Made by a program: the position numbers and the translations under genes. A stretch of DNA of 64,000 nt. Source: Klebsiella grimontii. GTDB taxonomy: Bacteria; Pseudomonadota; Gammaproteobacteria; Enterobacterales; Enterobacteriaceae. The stretch is taken from NCBI RefSeq assembly GCF_900200035.1, contig NZ_FZTC01000017.1:248001-312000 (forward strand), in the 5' to 3' direction. The notes beneath the pieces are model-generated. The model did no database searches, was not told the DNA's origin, and saw nothing but the letters and a program-made list of their open reading frames with translations. Within the stretch, counting starts at the first letter, position 1. Every line of letters begins with the position of its first letter. Shown piece by piece: positions 18,659 to 25,622 of the stretch.

Positions 18659-18784
18659 TTATCGCCAGTCTCTGTCGTCATGATGATGATGGTGGCGATG
18701 GTGGTGATAGCCTGGGTCGACAATACATCCCGATAACAGCGTGCAAAGCGCGAGAATCAACGGCAACACGATCGGTTTTTTCAT
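18659..18784 (-). CDS. small histidine-rich lipoprotein
   Basis: A 41-residue open frame, starting MKKPIVLPLILALCTLLSGC. The first 19 residues form a lipoprotein signal with the lipobox LSGC, so the mature protein would be lipidated at Cys20 and only 22 residues long. The mature part, IVDPGYHHH then RHHHHHDDRDWR, has eight histidines and several aspartates, which could bind metal ions such as zinc, nickel or copper. The ATG is preceded by GGAGAAGTGAG. I do not recognise a named homologue. Coding is supported by the complete signal peptide and ribosome site; function is unknown. Confidence 0.75.
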   Translation of the reverse strand: MKKPIVLPLILALCTLLSGCIVDPGYHHHRHHHHHDDRDWR

Positions 18785-18924
18785 TTCTCACTTCTCCAGT
18801 TAAATCCGTCCGCAGAAACGGCCATGCGGTATCGGCTGATGATGTGAGTGTATTCTTTTAAGTTATTGAGTAGATGAGATAATTCTGCAATCTTTGCCGA
18901 AGAGCGGCGCGAATATTCCTGGAT

Positions 18925-18999
18925 TTACCACCAACCCAATTGCGTCCCCGCCAGGGCGACGATGGCGACAATAAGCATAATAATGGTGCTTTTTTTCAT
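18925..18999 (-). CDS. yoaJ: small membrane protein YoaJ
   Basis: A 24-residue single-helix membrane peptide, MKKSTIIMLIVAIVALAGTQ ending LGWW. It matches E. coli YoaJ (24 residues, same ends MKKTTII and ELGWW). Its ATG overlaps the yoaK stop by one base (TAATG), so the two are translationally coupled. Function is unknown; the E. coli homologue is one of the experimentally detected small membrane proteins. Next to dgcP, as in E. coli. Confidence 0.88.
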   Translation of the reverse strand: MKKSTIIMLIVAIVALAGTQLGWW

Positions 19000-19100
19000 T
19001 ACGCTCCGCCTGGCGCCGCATAGCCGCCGACAAAAAACCAGCCCAGAAAAACAACGGCGACGATGAAAATAGCCACCGGAAATAGAATACCCAGCCTCAT
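18999..19100 (-). CDS. yoaK: small membrane protein YoaK
   Basis: A 33-residue protein (MRLGILFPVAIFIVAVVFLG then WFFVGGYAAPGGA), one membrane helix and a Gly/Ala/Pro-rich tail. It matches E. coli YoaK (32 residues, same WFFxGGYAAPG end). First gene of the yoaK-yoaJ pair, downstream of dgcP on the same strand with 57 bases between. Role unknown. Confidence 0.88.
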   Translation of the reverse strand: MRLGILFPVAIFIVAVVFLGWFFVGGYAAPGGA

Positions 19101-19157
19101 TATTGAGCCCCTGTAAGTGCAAGTCGTGGCGAATATCATACGGGATTTCACCGTAGA

Positions 19158-20171
19158 TTAGTCAATATGAAAAAATCTTCCCTGACGACGAGACTGCTTA
19201 TCCAGATACATCGCGTCGTCGGCGGCGCGTAGCGCCTGTTCTACGTCAATCTGCTGCGGGTCGGCCTCAATAACGCCAAAGCTGGCCCCCGGGTAGTTAA
19301 TCCGGTGCTCGCCAAGGAAATAGATCCCCGTCAGCGCTTGACGTAACGCGGCGATATACTCCTGCTGGTCGGCTAATTCGGGGCCCGGTCCGACAATTAA
19401 AAATTCATCGCCGCCGAGACGGCCGACAATATCACCGCCGCGTACGTGAGCCGCCAGACGTTCGCCAACCTGAATCAGAAAGTTATCGCCGCACGGATGG
19501 CCGAATCGATCATTTATTGCTTTAAAATCGTCGAGATCGATAAAAATCAGCAGCATGCTGCGCCGCTGCTCGCGGGCCCGCGGAAACTGCGCGGCAAGAT
19601 ACTTAAACAGCGAGCGGCGATTCGGTAAACCGGTAAGCTCATCAGTGTATGAGTGCATTTCAAGCGCGACGTTGGCCGAGCGAAGCTGCTGCACTAGCGT
19701 CTCTTTTTCAACGTAGTGGGCGATGAGGTTCGCGAACAAATTCATGACCTGCTCACCCTCAAGGTTATAGGGTTGTCTTACCCGGCTGGTGGCGCACAGC
19801 GTGCCGAATAATGAGCCGTCGGTCAGGCGCACAGGAATGCTAAAAAAGGTGGCGATGCCCAAATCCTGCGCGGCGATACACGAACGCCAGCGTTCGGCGA
19901 CATCGTTACTGAAAAGGCAACGCTCGTCGAGCGCACGTTTACATAGCGAGTCGTTCCATGGGACGGAGAACCCTTCTGGGATCTGCATTTCGCTGCTGTT
20001 ATGCGCATACATAATCAGCTGTCGCTGCGCGTCGAAGTCAATACGCGTCAGGTAGGTGGATTCCATTCGGGTAACAAGCTCCAGCATCTCAAGCAGCTGT
20101 CGCACCAATGCTTCGAGGGAGTGTTCATTGGCTAGCGTTTGCGTCACGCGCGCGAGAATAAAATCGGACAT
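19158..20171 (-). CDS. dgcP: diguanylate cyclase DgcP (GAF-GGDEF)
   Basis: A 337-residue soluble cyclase. An N-terminal GAF domain (about 20-165, including FFSIPVRLTDGSLFGTLCAT) is joined by a short helix to a GGDEF domain (about 170-337). The active site is RLGGDEFLIVG, and an intact I-site RGGD stands the usual distance upstream, so product inhibition is expected. Sequence and neighbours (yoaJ, yoaK, yoaF) identify it as E. coli YeaP/DgcP, whose product acts at the cell pole on motility or surface behaviour. Probably co-transcribed with yoaK-yoaJ. Confidence 0.92.
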   Translation of the reverse strand: MSDFILARVTQTLANEHSLEALVRQLLEMLELVTRMESTYLTRIDFDAQRQLIMYAHNSSEMQIPEGFSVPWNDSLCKRALDERCLFSNDVAERWRSCIAAQDLGIATFFSIPVRLTDGSLFGTLCATSRVRQPYNLEGEQVMNLFANLIAHYVEKETLVQQLRSANVALEMHSYTDELTGLPNRRSLFKYLAAQFPRAREQRRSMLLIFIDLDDFKAINDRFGHPCGDNFLIQVGERLAAHVRGGDIVGRLGGDEFLIVGPGPELADQQEYIAALRQALTGIYFLGEHRINYPGASFGVIEADPQQIDVEQALRAADDAMYLDKQSRRQGRFFHID

Positions 20172-20300
20172 GAGGAATACGGCTCCCGAACGCTAATCAT
20201 AACTACCAGCAAGTTATGCTAAACAACAATCAGCGCAGAATTAACATAGATACATAAAATTTAACACATCTGTTAGGAGAATACCTGCATCCGCGGCGGG

Positions 20301-20330
20301 AAAAAAAGCCCCGTCGGGGGCGACGGGGAA
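20301..20330 (-). terminator. strong minus-strand terminator upstream of yoaF
   Basis: Read on the minus strand, CCCCGTCGCCCCCGACGGGG forms a seven-base GC stem followed by C and seven T. The only minus-strand genes that feed it are yeaO and the DUF523 gene, whose transcript would have to run antisense across yoaF for about 370 bases. Confidence 0.85.
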
Positions 20331-20353
20331 AAACTCATTGATTATGGAATGAT

Positions 20354-20379
20354 CTGTTCTCTGGTCAGTTCGAGAACAG
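20354..20379 (+). promoter_or_regulatory. perfect inverted repeat in the yoaF leader region
   Basis: CTGTTCTC and GAGAACAG form a perfect eight-base inverted repeat around a ten-base loop, 90 bases before the yoaF start. It could be an operator or an RNA hairpin in the leader; no T run follows. Confidence 0.45.
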
Positions 20380-20468
20380 GGGTACTCTACGACGCAAAAG
20401 TGCAGCTAAAATGGAGAAACCGTGGAGATTCGGGACCAAAGACCGTTTTCATCAATTAAGGAGCAGAA

Positions 20469-20708
20469 ATGAAGGGGATGATACTGATGCTGCCACTGGC
20501 GCTTGCCGGATGCGCGCAGACTCAGCCGACACAGCAAGCACATCCGGTAGGGATGGCTAACCCGGCTTCGGTTTACTGTCAGCAGCTGGGCGGGAAACAG
20601 GTTCCCATTCAAAGCCCGCAGGGCGTGCGCACCGAGTGCAAGCTACCCGGTGGTGAAACGTTAGATGAATGGGAGCTCTGGCGCCGCGATCATCCGGCTA
20701 AGTCATAG
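20469..20708 (+). CDS. yoaF: putative outer-membrane lipoprotein YoaF
   Basis: A 79-residue lipoprotein. Signal peptide MKGMILMLPLALAGC with lipobox LAGC; the mature part keeps the YoaF core GMANPASVYCQQLGGKQVP and CKLPGGETLDEWELWRRDHP, which includes a Cys pair. Function unknown. The ATG follows AAGGAG. It converges on yeaO with a six-base overlap of the two reading frames at their 3' ends. Confidence 0.9.
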   Translation: MKGMILMLPLALAGCAQTQPTQQAHPVGMANPASVYCQQLGGKQVPIQSPQGVRTECKLPGGETLDEWELWRRDHPAKS

Positions 20709-21047
20709 CGCTTTCAGCCAGTCAGCCAGCACCTGGGCATGGTTATGCCGGGTGTTTTTCGCCGCGTAGAGCAGCGTCAGCGTCTGCCGGTGGGCCAGCG
20801 CGGCCAGGCGCTCGCCTTCATCACGATGGGCCTCAAGCTCCTGGCGATAGCGCTGGCTAAAGTGGGCAAAATCGAGCGTCTCGCCGTGAAAAGCCTTGCG
20901 TAAATCTGTCGATGGCGCCAGGGTTTTGCACCACTCAGCGTAATTGAGCGCCTCTTTTTTTATTCCTCGCGGCCACAGGCGGTCTACCAGTATACGGTAG
21001 CCGTCGCTCTCTTCCTGCGGGTCATAAACGCGTTTACATTGAATCAT
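20703..21047 (-). CDS. yeaO: DUF488 family protein YeaO
   Basis: A 114-residue protein of the DUF488 family. The start MIQCKRVYDPQEESDGYRIL and the block DRLWPRGIKKEALNY are diagnostic and match E. coli YeaO; LTLLYAAKNTRHNHAQVLAD follows near the C terminus. The biochemical role is unknown. A GTG six bases earlier is in frame, but ATG 21047 has GGGAG at seven bases. Its start lies inside the 3' end of the DUF523 gene, so the two form one operon. Confidence 0.9.
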   Translation of the reverse strand: MIQCKRVYDPQEESDGYRILVDRLWPRGIKKEALNYAEWCKTLAPSTDLRKAFHGETLDFAHFSQRYRQELEAHRDEGERLAALAHRQTLTLLYAAKNTRHNHAQVLADWLKAL

Positions 21048-21543
21048 CGTCACTCTCCCTTTGTTTCATCCAGGCAAGCAGCTGCGGCAGTTGCTGTTCG
21101 GAAAATACCGTAATCCCGTTCTCGCGAAGCAGGGCGGCGGCAACGCCGGCTCCGGGTTTGCGCCGTCCGTTAAAGGTACCATCATAGATAAACTGACTGC
21201 CGCAGGTTGGGCTGCCGTCGGTGAGCAGCGCCGCGGTACAGCCTTCCTCCTGCGCGGCTTTTAGTGCCAGCCAGGCGGCCAGCTGATAGTGCGCGGTGAC
21301 GTCCTGGCCGTCGCTTTCGACAATTTGAGCACGATTTCGCATAACGTCCGCTCCCTGTGCGTCCAGGATCTCCGCCGGTAGTCTGGGGATGGGCAACCCC
21401 GCAGCCAGCTCCGGGCAGTGGGTGACCAGCCGCCCCTCGCTCTGCCAGCGAGACAGCGCGTTAGCCAGTTGGGCTTTGTGACTGCCGTTATAGCGAACCT
21501 GAAAGCCCATCAGGCAGGCGCTAACCAGAATTTTGTCCTTCAT
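21034..21543 (-). CDS. DUF523 domain protein
   Basis: A 169-residue cytoplasmic protein of the DUF523 family: KILVSACLMGFQVRYNGSHK at the N terminus, THCPELAAGLPIPRLPAEI in the middle, and LLTDGSPTCGSQFIYDGTFN, where three conserved Cys (in SACL, HCPE and PTCG) could form a metal or cofactor site. Function is unknown. It heads a two-gene unit with yeaO (14-base overlap). This gene is not next to yeaO in E. coli K-12, so it looks like a lineage-specific addition. Confidence 0.82.
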   Translation of the reverse strand: MKDKILVSACLMGFQVRYNGSHKAQLANALSRWQSEGRLVTHCPELAAGLPIPRLPAEILDAQGADVMRNRAQIVESDGQDVTAHYQLAAWLALKAAQEEGCTAALLTDGSPTCGSQFIYDGTFNGRRKPGAGVAAALLRENGITVFSEQQLPQLLAWMKQRESDDDSM

Positions 21544-21705
21544 CGTGCATCCATAGCCGTTTGTTTGCCCAATACCATAACGCCAGTTAGAGTAAATTAC
21601 CCGCGTTCAAGGGCAGACAAAATAAGGATTGTGTTCTGCCGTGGAGATCGCTAACCTGAGGCTCCTTGTGTTGCCTGATAATCGCTATGACATAAGGATC
21701 CTGCT

Positions 21706-22398
21706 ATGAACTCCCCCCTGCGTATTGCTCTGGTCGGTGATTACAACCCCGACGTCGTTGCCCATAAAGCGATTCCGCTGGCGATTGATGATGCCGCTGC
21801 CGTACTGGAACTGCCGCTGCGCTATGACTGGCTGTCCACCAGTGAGATAAAATCCGCTGATGACCTCGCCGATTACGATGCTATCTGGGTGGTTCCCGCC
21901 AGCCCCTATAAAAATGCCGAAGGCGCCTTTATCGCTATTCGCCACGCCCGGGAAAACGGTATTCCGTTCCTTGGCACCTGCGGCGGCTTCCAGCACGCGA
22001 TTATTGAATACGCGCGCAACGTTATGGGCTGGCAGGATGCCGCGCATGCCGAAACCGATACCGAAGGGCGGATGGTGATTGCGCCGTTAAGCTGCTCGCT
22101 GGTGGAAAAGTCGGACAATATTGAACTGCGCGCCAATACGCTTATCTCCCGCGCCTATGGCCGCGACAGCATTGAAGAGGGGTATCACTGCAGCTACGGG
22201 ATTGCCGACGATTTTGCCCGCGAACTGGAGCAGGGCGACCTGCGGGTCACGGGCTGGGATGATGACGGCGAGATTCGGGCGGTAGAACTGGTGACCCATC
22301 CGTTCTTTGTCGCCACGTTATTCCAGCACGAGCGCAACGCGCTGGAAGGCAGACCTGCGCCGCTGGTTCACGCGTTTTTACGCGCGGCAAGTCAGTGA
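21706..22398 (+). CDS. CTP-synthase C-terminal-like class I glutamine amidotransferase
   Basis: A 230-residue stand-alone class I amidotransferase fold resembling the C-terminal half of CTP synthase. The nucleophile elbow is FLGTCGGFQHAIIEY (Cys at about residue 90), and the C-terminal THPFFVATLFQHER supplies the His, although the usual HPE Glu is replaced by Phe, so a normal Cys-His-Glu triad is not evident. This group is often annotated as a CTP synthase C-terminal region-related (seleno)protein because some members have Sec; here the residue is an ordinary Cys codon (TGC). No synthetase partner lies nearby. Ribosome site AAGGATCC. Role unknown. Confidence 0.8.
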   Translation: MNSPLRIALVGDYNPDVVAHKAIPLAIDDAAAVLELPLRYDWLSTSEIKSADDLADYDAIWVVPASPYKNAEGAFIAIRHARENGIPFLGTCGGFQHAIIEYARNVMGWQDAAHAETDTEGRMVIAPLSCSLVEKSDNIELRANTLISRAYGRDSIEEGYHCSYGIADDFARELEQGDLRVTGWDDDGEIRAVELVTHPFFVATLFQHERNALEGRPAPLVHAFLRAASQ

Positions 22399-22404
22399 GC
22401 GAAC

Positions 22405-22425
22405 GCCCGGCGGCGGTCGCCGGGC
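22405..22425. terminator. GC-rich hairpin between convergent genes
   Basis: GCCCGGCG and CGCCGGGC form a perfect eight-base stem with a five-base loop in the 37-base gap between the amidotransferase gene and nimT. Without T runs it may be a REP-like element or a weak two-way terminator. Confidence 0.5.
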
Positions 22426-22435
22426 ATCGGTAGCG

Positions 22436-23620
22436 CTAGCCGTTAATCTCCCGATCGCGACCGGCCAGCGCGCCAAATACCGCCATCGCAATTGAGATCA
22501 ACGCCACGGCGATCAGCGGGATATGCCAGTCGCCGTTGGCATCATGAATTTTCCCCATCACCGGCGGCCCGCAGGCGGCCAGCAGATAGCCCACCGTCTG
22601 CGCCATGCCGGACAGCGCGGCGGCCTGGTGCGCTGAGCTGGCCCGCAGACCGATAAAGGTCAAGCCGAGAATCATGGTCGCGCCGGACCCGAAGCCGAAG
22701 ATAAGCGTCCATAGCACCGCCTGACCGGGTAAAAACCATAATCCGAGCGCGCTGACTGCGCACATCAGGGCGACCAGAACTGCGATACCGCGCTGATCTT
22801 TCAGCCGATGAAGTATTAACGGGATCGCCAGCCCCGGCGCGGCGGTTGCCAGCTGGAGCAACCCGTGCAGGGAGCCCGCCTGCGCTTCGCTGTAGCCAAT
22901 GCTTTGCAGAATGGCGGGCAGCCAGCCGATAATGACGTAGTAGACCAGCGAGTTAATCCCGAGAAACAGCGTCACCTGCCAGGCCAGCGCCGATCGCCAG
23001 ATCCCGCGGTTGTGGATGGCGCCGGAGCCGGTCAGCGGCGCGGCGGCTTGCCTGCGCGACTGCGGCAGCCAGACAAACAGCGCCAGCAGCGGAAATACCA
23101 TCAGCATCAACAGCGCGCCGCGCCAGCCCAGCCCGGCGAAGGCCAAGGGAACGACCATTGCCGAACCCAGCGCCGCCGCGCCCCCCATGGTGAGAGAGTA
23201 AGCGCCGGTCATTTTGGCGACGTGCTGCGGGAAGTCACGCTTAATGAGTCCTGGTAGCAGAACGTTCCCCAGCGCGATGCCGCAGCCGATAATCGCGGTG
23301 CCGATAAACAGCAGCGTGACCACGGGCAGGGAGCGCAGAGCAATACCGAGGCAAATCAGGATCAGCGCCAGCAGCAGGCTTCGTTCAATGCCGAAGCGGC
23401 GGGCGACAGCCGCCGCCAGCGGCGAGATCAGGCCAAAGGCCAGCAGCGGCAGAGTGGTTAACAGACCGGTTTGCGCGGTGGTGAGGCCATATTCGCTGCG
23501 AATGGCATCAAGCAGCGGCGCGGCGCCGGTAAAAGCCACGCGTAAGGTGGTGGCGATAAGCAGAATACCGGCAATCAATACAAGATGACGGCGATCGGCA
23601 GAAGGTGAAGCAGAATTCAT
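22436..23620 (-). CDS. nimT: 2-nitroimidazole exporter NimT (MFS)
   Basis: A 394-residue major-facilitator transporter with twelve predicted helices, of the CynX/NimT subfamily. Conserved stretches include LRVAFTGAAPLLDAIRSEYG, AVARRFGIERSLLLALILIC and GMAQTVGYLLAACGPPVMG. E. coli NimT (YeaN) exports 2-nitroimidazole. It is divergent from nimR, whose AraC-type product represses it in E. coli; the 100-base gap probably holds the operator. Confidence 0.88.
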   Translation of the reverse strand: MNSASPSADRRHLVLIAGILLIATTLRVAFTGAAPLLDAIRSEYGLTTAQTGLLTTLPLLAFGLISPLAAAVARRFGIERSLLLALILICLGIALRSLPVVTLLFIGTAIIGCGIALGNVLLPGLIKRDFPQHVAKMTGAYSLTMGGAAALGSAMVVPLAFAGLGWRGALLMLMVFPLLALFVWLPQSRRQAAAPLTGSGAIHNRGIWRSALAWQVTLFLGINSLVYYVIIGWLPAILQSIGYSEAQAGSLHGLLQLATAAPGLAIPLILHRLKDQRGIAVLVALMCAVSALGLWFLPGQAVLWTLIFGFGSGATMILGLTFIGLRASSAHQAAALSGMAQTVGYLLAACGPPVMGKIHDANGDWHIPLIAVALISIAMAVFGALAGRDREING

Positions 23621-23720
23621 GGCTATCTCAAACTAGAATACGAGGCGGTTACAATAGCCTGTTTGTCCTCTGTTTAAATCAAGCTAAAATGACAGATTAT
23701 CGCTAAAATCGGACATTTTT

Positions 23721-24512
23721 ATGATCGGACTGGGCCTTGACGGCTACGACCCGGACAGCGGTCACGAAGCGGCGGCGGCTTTTCGTATTCAGGTTGTCGC
23801 GGACGAGCAGTACATTCCGCGCCATCAGCACCGCAAAGGGCAGCTTATTCTCGCGCTTCACGGGGCGCTGACCTGCGAAGTGGAGAACGCGATGTGGATG
23901 GTGCCGCCGCAGTACGCGGTGTGGGTGCCGGGACAGGTGCCGCACAGCAATCGGGCGACGCCGGAGGCGCAGGTCTGCTTTTTGTTTATTGAACCCGACG
24001 CGGCGGCGATGCCGGCTTTCTGCTGTACGTTAAAAATTTCACCGCTGGTGCGCGAGCTTATCCTCGTCATGGCCGAGCGCGGCAGGGCAGAACTCGCTAA
24101 ACCGGCAATGAACCGCCTGGTGCAGGTGCTGTTCGATGAACTCCCGCAGCAGCCGCAGGAGCACCTGCAGCTGCCGGTCTCTGGGCATCCAAAAATTCGT
24201 CAGATGGTGGACACGATGGCCGTCGACCCGGCCCGCTGGCAAACGTTGGCGCAGTGGGCGGCGGAATTCGCCATGAGCGAACGCAATCTGGCGCGGCTGG
24301 TGGTGCGTGAGACGGGCTTAAGCTTTCGCCGCTGGCGACATCAGCTGCAGCTGATCCTCGCCCTGCAGATGCTGGTCCGCGGGCAGACGGTACAGCAGAC
24401 GGCGCAGAGCCTGGGCTATGACTCTACCACCGCCTTTATTACCATGTTTAAAAAGGGCCTCGGGCAAACGCCGGGCCGCTATCTTGCCAGCCTGGCTACG
24501 ACTTCCCAATAA
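23721..24512 (+). CDS. nimR: AraC-family regulator NimR
   Basis: A 263-residue regulator with an N-terminal cupin sensor (about 25-100, [20 protein letters not shown]) and a C-terminal AraC DNA-binding domain with two helix-turn-helix motifs ([20 protein letters not shown] and [20 protein letters not shown]). It is the likely repressor of the divergent nimT. The ATG lacks a clear ribosome site. Its 3' end overlaps yeaL, encoded on the other strand, by 17 bases. Confidence 0.9.
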   Translation: MIGLGLDGYDPDSGHEAAAAFRIQVVADEQYIPRHQHRKGQLILALHGALTCEVENAMWMVPPQYAVWVPGQVPHSNRATPEAQVCFLFIEPDAAAMPAFCCTLKISPLVRELILVMAERGRAELAKPAMNRLVQVLFDELPQQPQEHLQLPVSGHPKIRQMVDTMAVDPARWQTLAQWAAEFAMSERNLARLVVRETGLSFRRWRHQLQLILALQMLVRGQTVQQTAQSLGYDSTTAFITMFKKGLGQTPGRYLASLATTSQ

Positions 24513-24942
24513 ACAGCGAAATGATCCCGGCGGCGATCAGCGGGCCAACCGGAACGCCGCGGAAGAGGGCGACGCCGAGGACGGTGCCGACCAGCAGTCC
24601 GGCCACCAGCTGCGGCTGCGAGCCCATCAGCGCCACGCCGCGTCCGCCAAGCCAGGAAACAAATACCCCCACGGCAATCGCCAGCAGCGACTTCCAGTTC
24701 ACAAAGGAGTGCAGCAGCGTTGAGGGCGGCAGCGTACCGCTGGCAATGGGGGCCATCACGCCGATGGTGAGGATAATAATACCGATGGTCAGCCCCTGCT
24801 TTTCAATCCATGGAAAGAAAGCGTTGAGCGGGGTGACGCGGACGATAATTAAAACCAGGATTGAAATAGCAACGGTGGTGTTGTGGCTAATAAAGCCGAG
24901 CGCCGCCAGGCCCAGCAGTATTAACAGGGTGGTGTCGAGCAT
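24496..24942 (-). CDS. yeaL: inner-membrane protein YeaL (UPF0756/DUF441)
   Basis: A 148-residue integral membrane protein with four to five helices, the same length as E. coli YeaL and nearly identical in [40 protein letters not shown] and [20 protein letters not shown]. Function unknown. The frame extends upstream to 24984, but the E. coli-like ATG at 24942 with AAGGA nine bases before it is preferred. The leader contains a strong hairpin with a T run only about 20 bases before the start (see 24962-25020), so expression must pass a terminator. Confidence 0.9.
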   Translation of the reverse strand: MLDTTLLILLGLAALGFISHNTTVAISILVLIIVRVTPLNAFFPWIEKQGLTIGIIILTIGVMAPIASGTLPPSTLLHSFVNWKSLLAIAVGVFVSWLGGRGVALMGSQPQLVAGLLVGTVLGVALFRGVPVGPLIAAGIISLFIGKS

Positions 24943-24961
24943 GTGCAGAGGTCCTTGCCAA

Positions 24962-25020
24962 AAAATAAAAAAAGAAAAACCCATTTACTCTACGCATAAT
25001 CGCGTAAGTAAACAGGTTTT
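24962..25020. terminator. long bidirectional terminator or attenuator before yeaL
   Basis: The arms AACCCATTTACTCTACGC and GCGTAAGTAAACAGGTT pair over 15 bases (AACC/GGTT, TTTACT/AGTAAA, TACGC/GCGTA) around a six-base loop. T-rich tails follow in both directions: six T on the plus strand and TTTTTCTTTTTTT on the minus strand. On the minus strand it ends yeaK and lies directly before the yeaL ribosome site. Confidence 0.8.
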
Positions 25021-25094
25021 TTATCGCAGACTCGCGATTTGAGGCATCTGCACGATCGATTGCTACCCGCGGCCTTAGCGTAGCAGGGGGGCAA

Positions 25095-25595
25095 TCAGGC
25101 CAGGCGATGAAACGCGGTCAGTTCCGGACGGGCAATGCGCAGATAGTCGGCGGTATCAAGGATGATGGACTTATCAAGCTGCCCGGCGTTGAAGGCGATT
25201 TCCGGGAAACGCGCAAACAGCAGCGGATCGGCGACCAGCCGCAGGTCCGGATGGAAAGTGAAGGGGGGAATGGCGCCAAACGCGCAGGCGGTCAGGGCGT
25301 CCACTTCCGCCGGGCTGGCCAGCGAGGCTTTACTGCCGCCGATGTATTCGGCCAGCCGGGCTAAATCCGCCTGAAGATCGGCGGCTAGGATAGCCAGAAC
25401 GTGCTGATTAACGCCATGCCCTTTCACTTTACACACCAGCGCCTTGGCTCCCTGGCCCAGCGCGGTGCCGCGAATCTTCGACACGGCTTCACATTTCCCG
25501 ACGGCCTCATGTTCAACGACCCGATAGCGGGCGTGGGAGCGGTTAAGCAGCGCTAGCAGCTGCTGATGAATACTGATTCTTACAGGCGCGTTCAT
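25095..25595 (-). CDS. yeaK: mischarged aminoacyl-tRNA deacylase YeaK
   Basis: A 166-residue protein of the YbaK/ProX/INS editing superfamily that removes wrongly attached amino acids from tRNA. Conserved parts: RVVEHEAVGKCEAVSKIRGT, GQGAKALVCKVKGHG (with the key Lys), IGGSKASLASPAEVDALT and FGAIPPFTFHPDL. Sequence and order next to dgcJ match E. coli YeaK. The ATG at 25595 is preferred over an in-frame GTG that lies inside the AAGGA ribosome site. Confidence 0.9.
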   Translation of the reverse strand: MNAPVRISIHQQLLALLNRSHARYRVVEHEAVGKCEAVSKIRGTALGQGAKALVCKVKGHGVNQHVLAILAADLQADLARLAEYIGGSKASLASPAEVDALTACAFGAIPPFTFHPDLRLVADPLLFARFPEIAFNAGQLDKSIILDTADYLRIARPELTAFHRLA

Positions 25596-25622
25596 GTCGA
25601 TTTTTTCCTTCACAATAAAACC

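Noticed and set aside
18655-18730. CAT/ATG-rich repeat as a microsatellite
   Set aside because: It is explained by the His codons of the small lipoprotein gene.
21706-22398. Selenoprotein with in-frame TGA
   Set aside because: The relevant codon is TGC (Cys), and no internal TGA is present in the frame.
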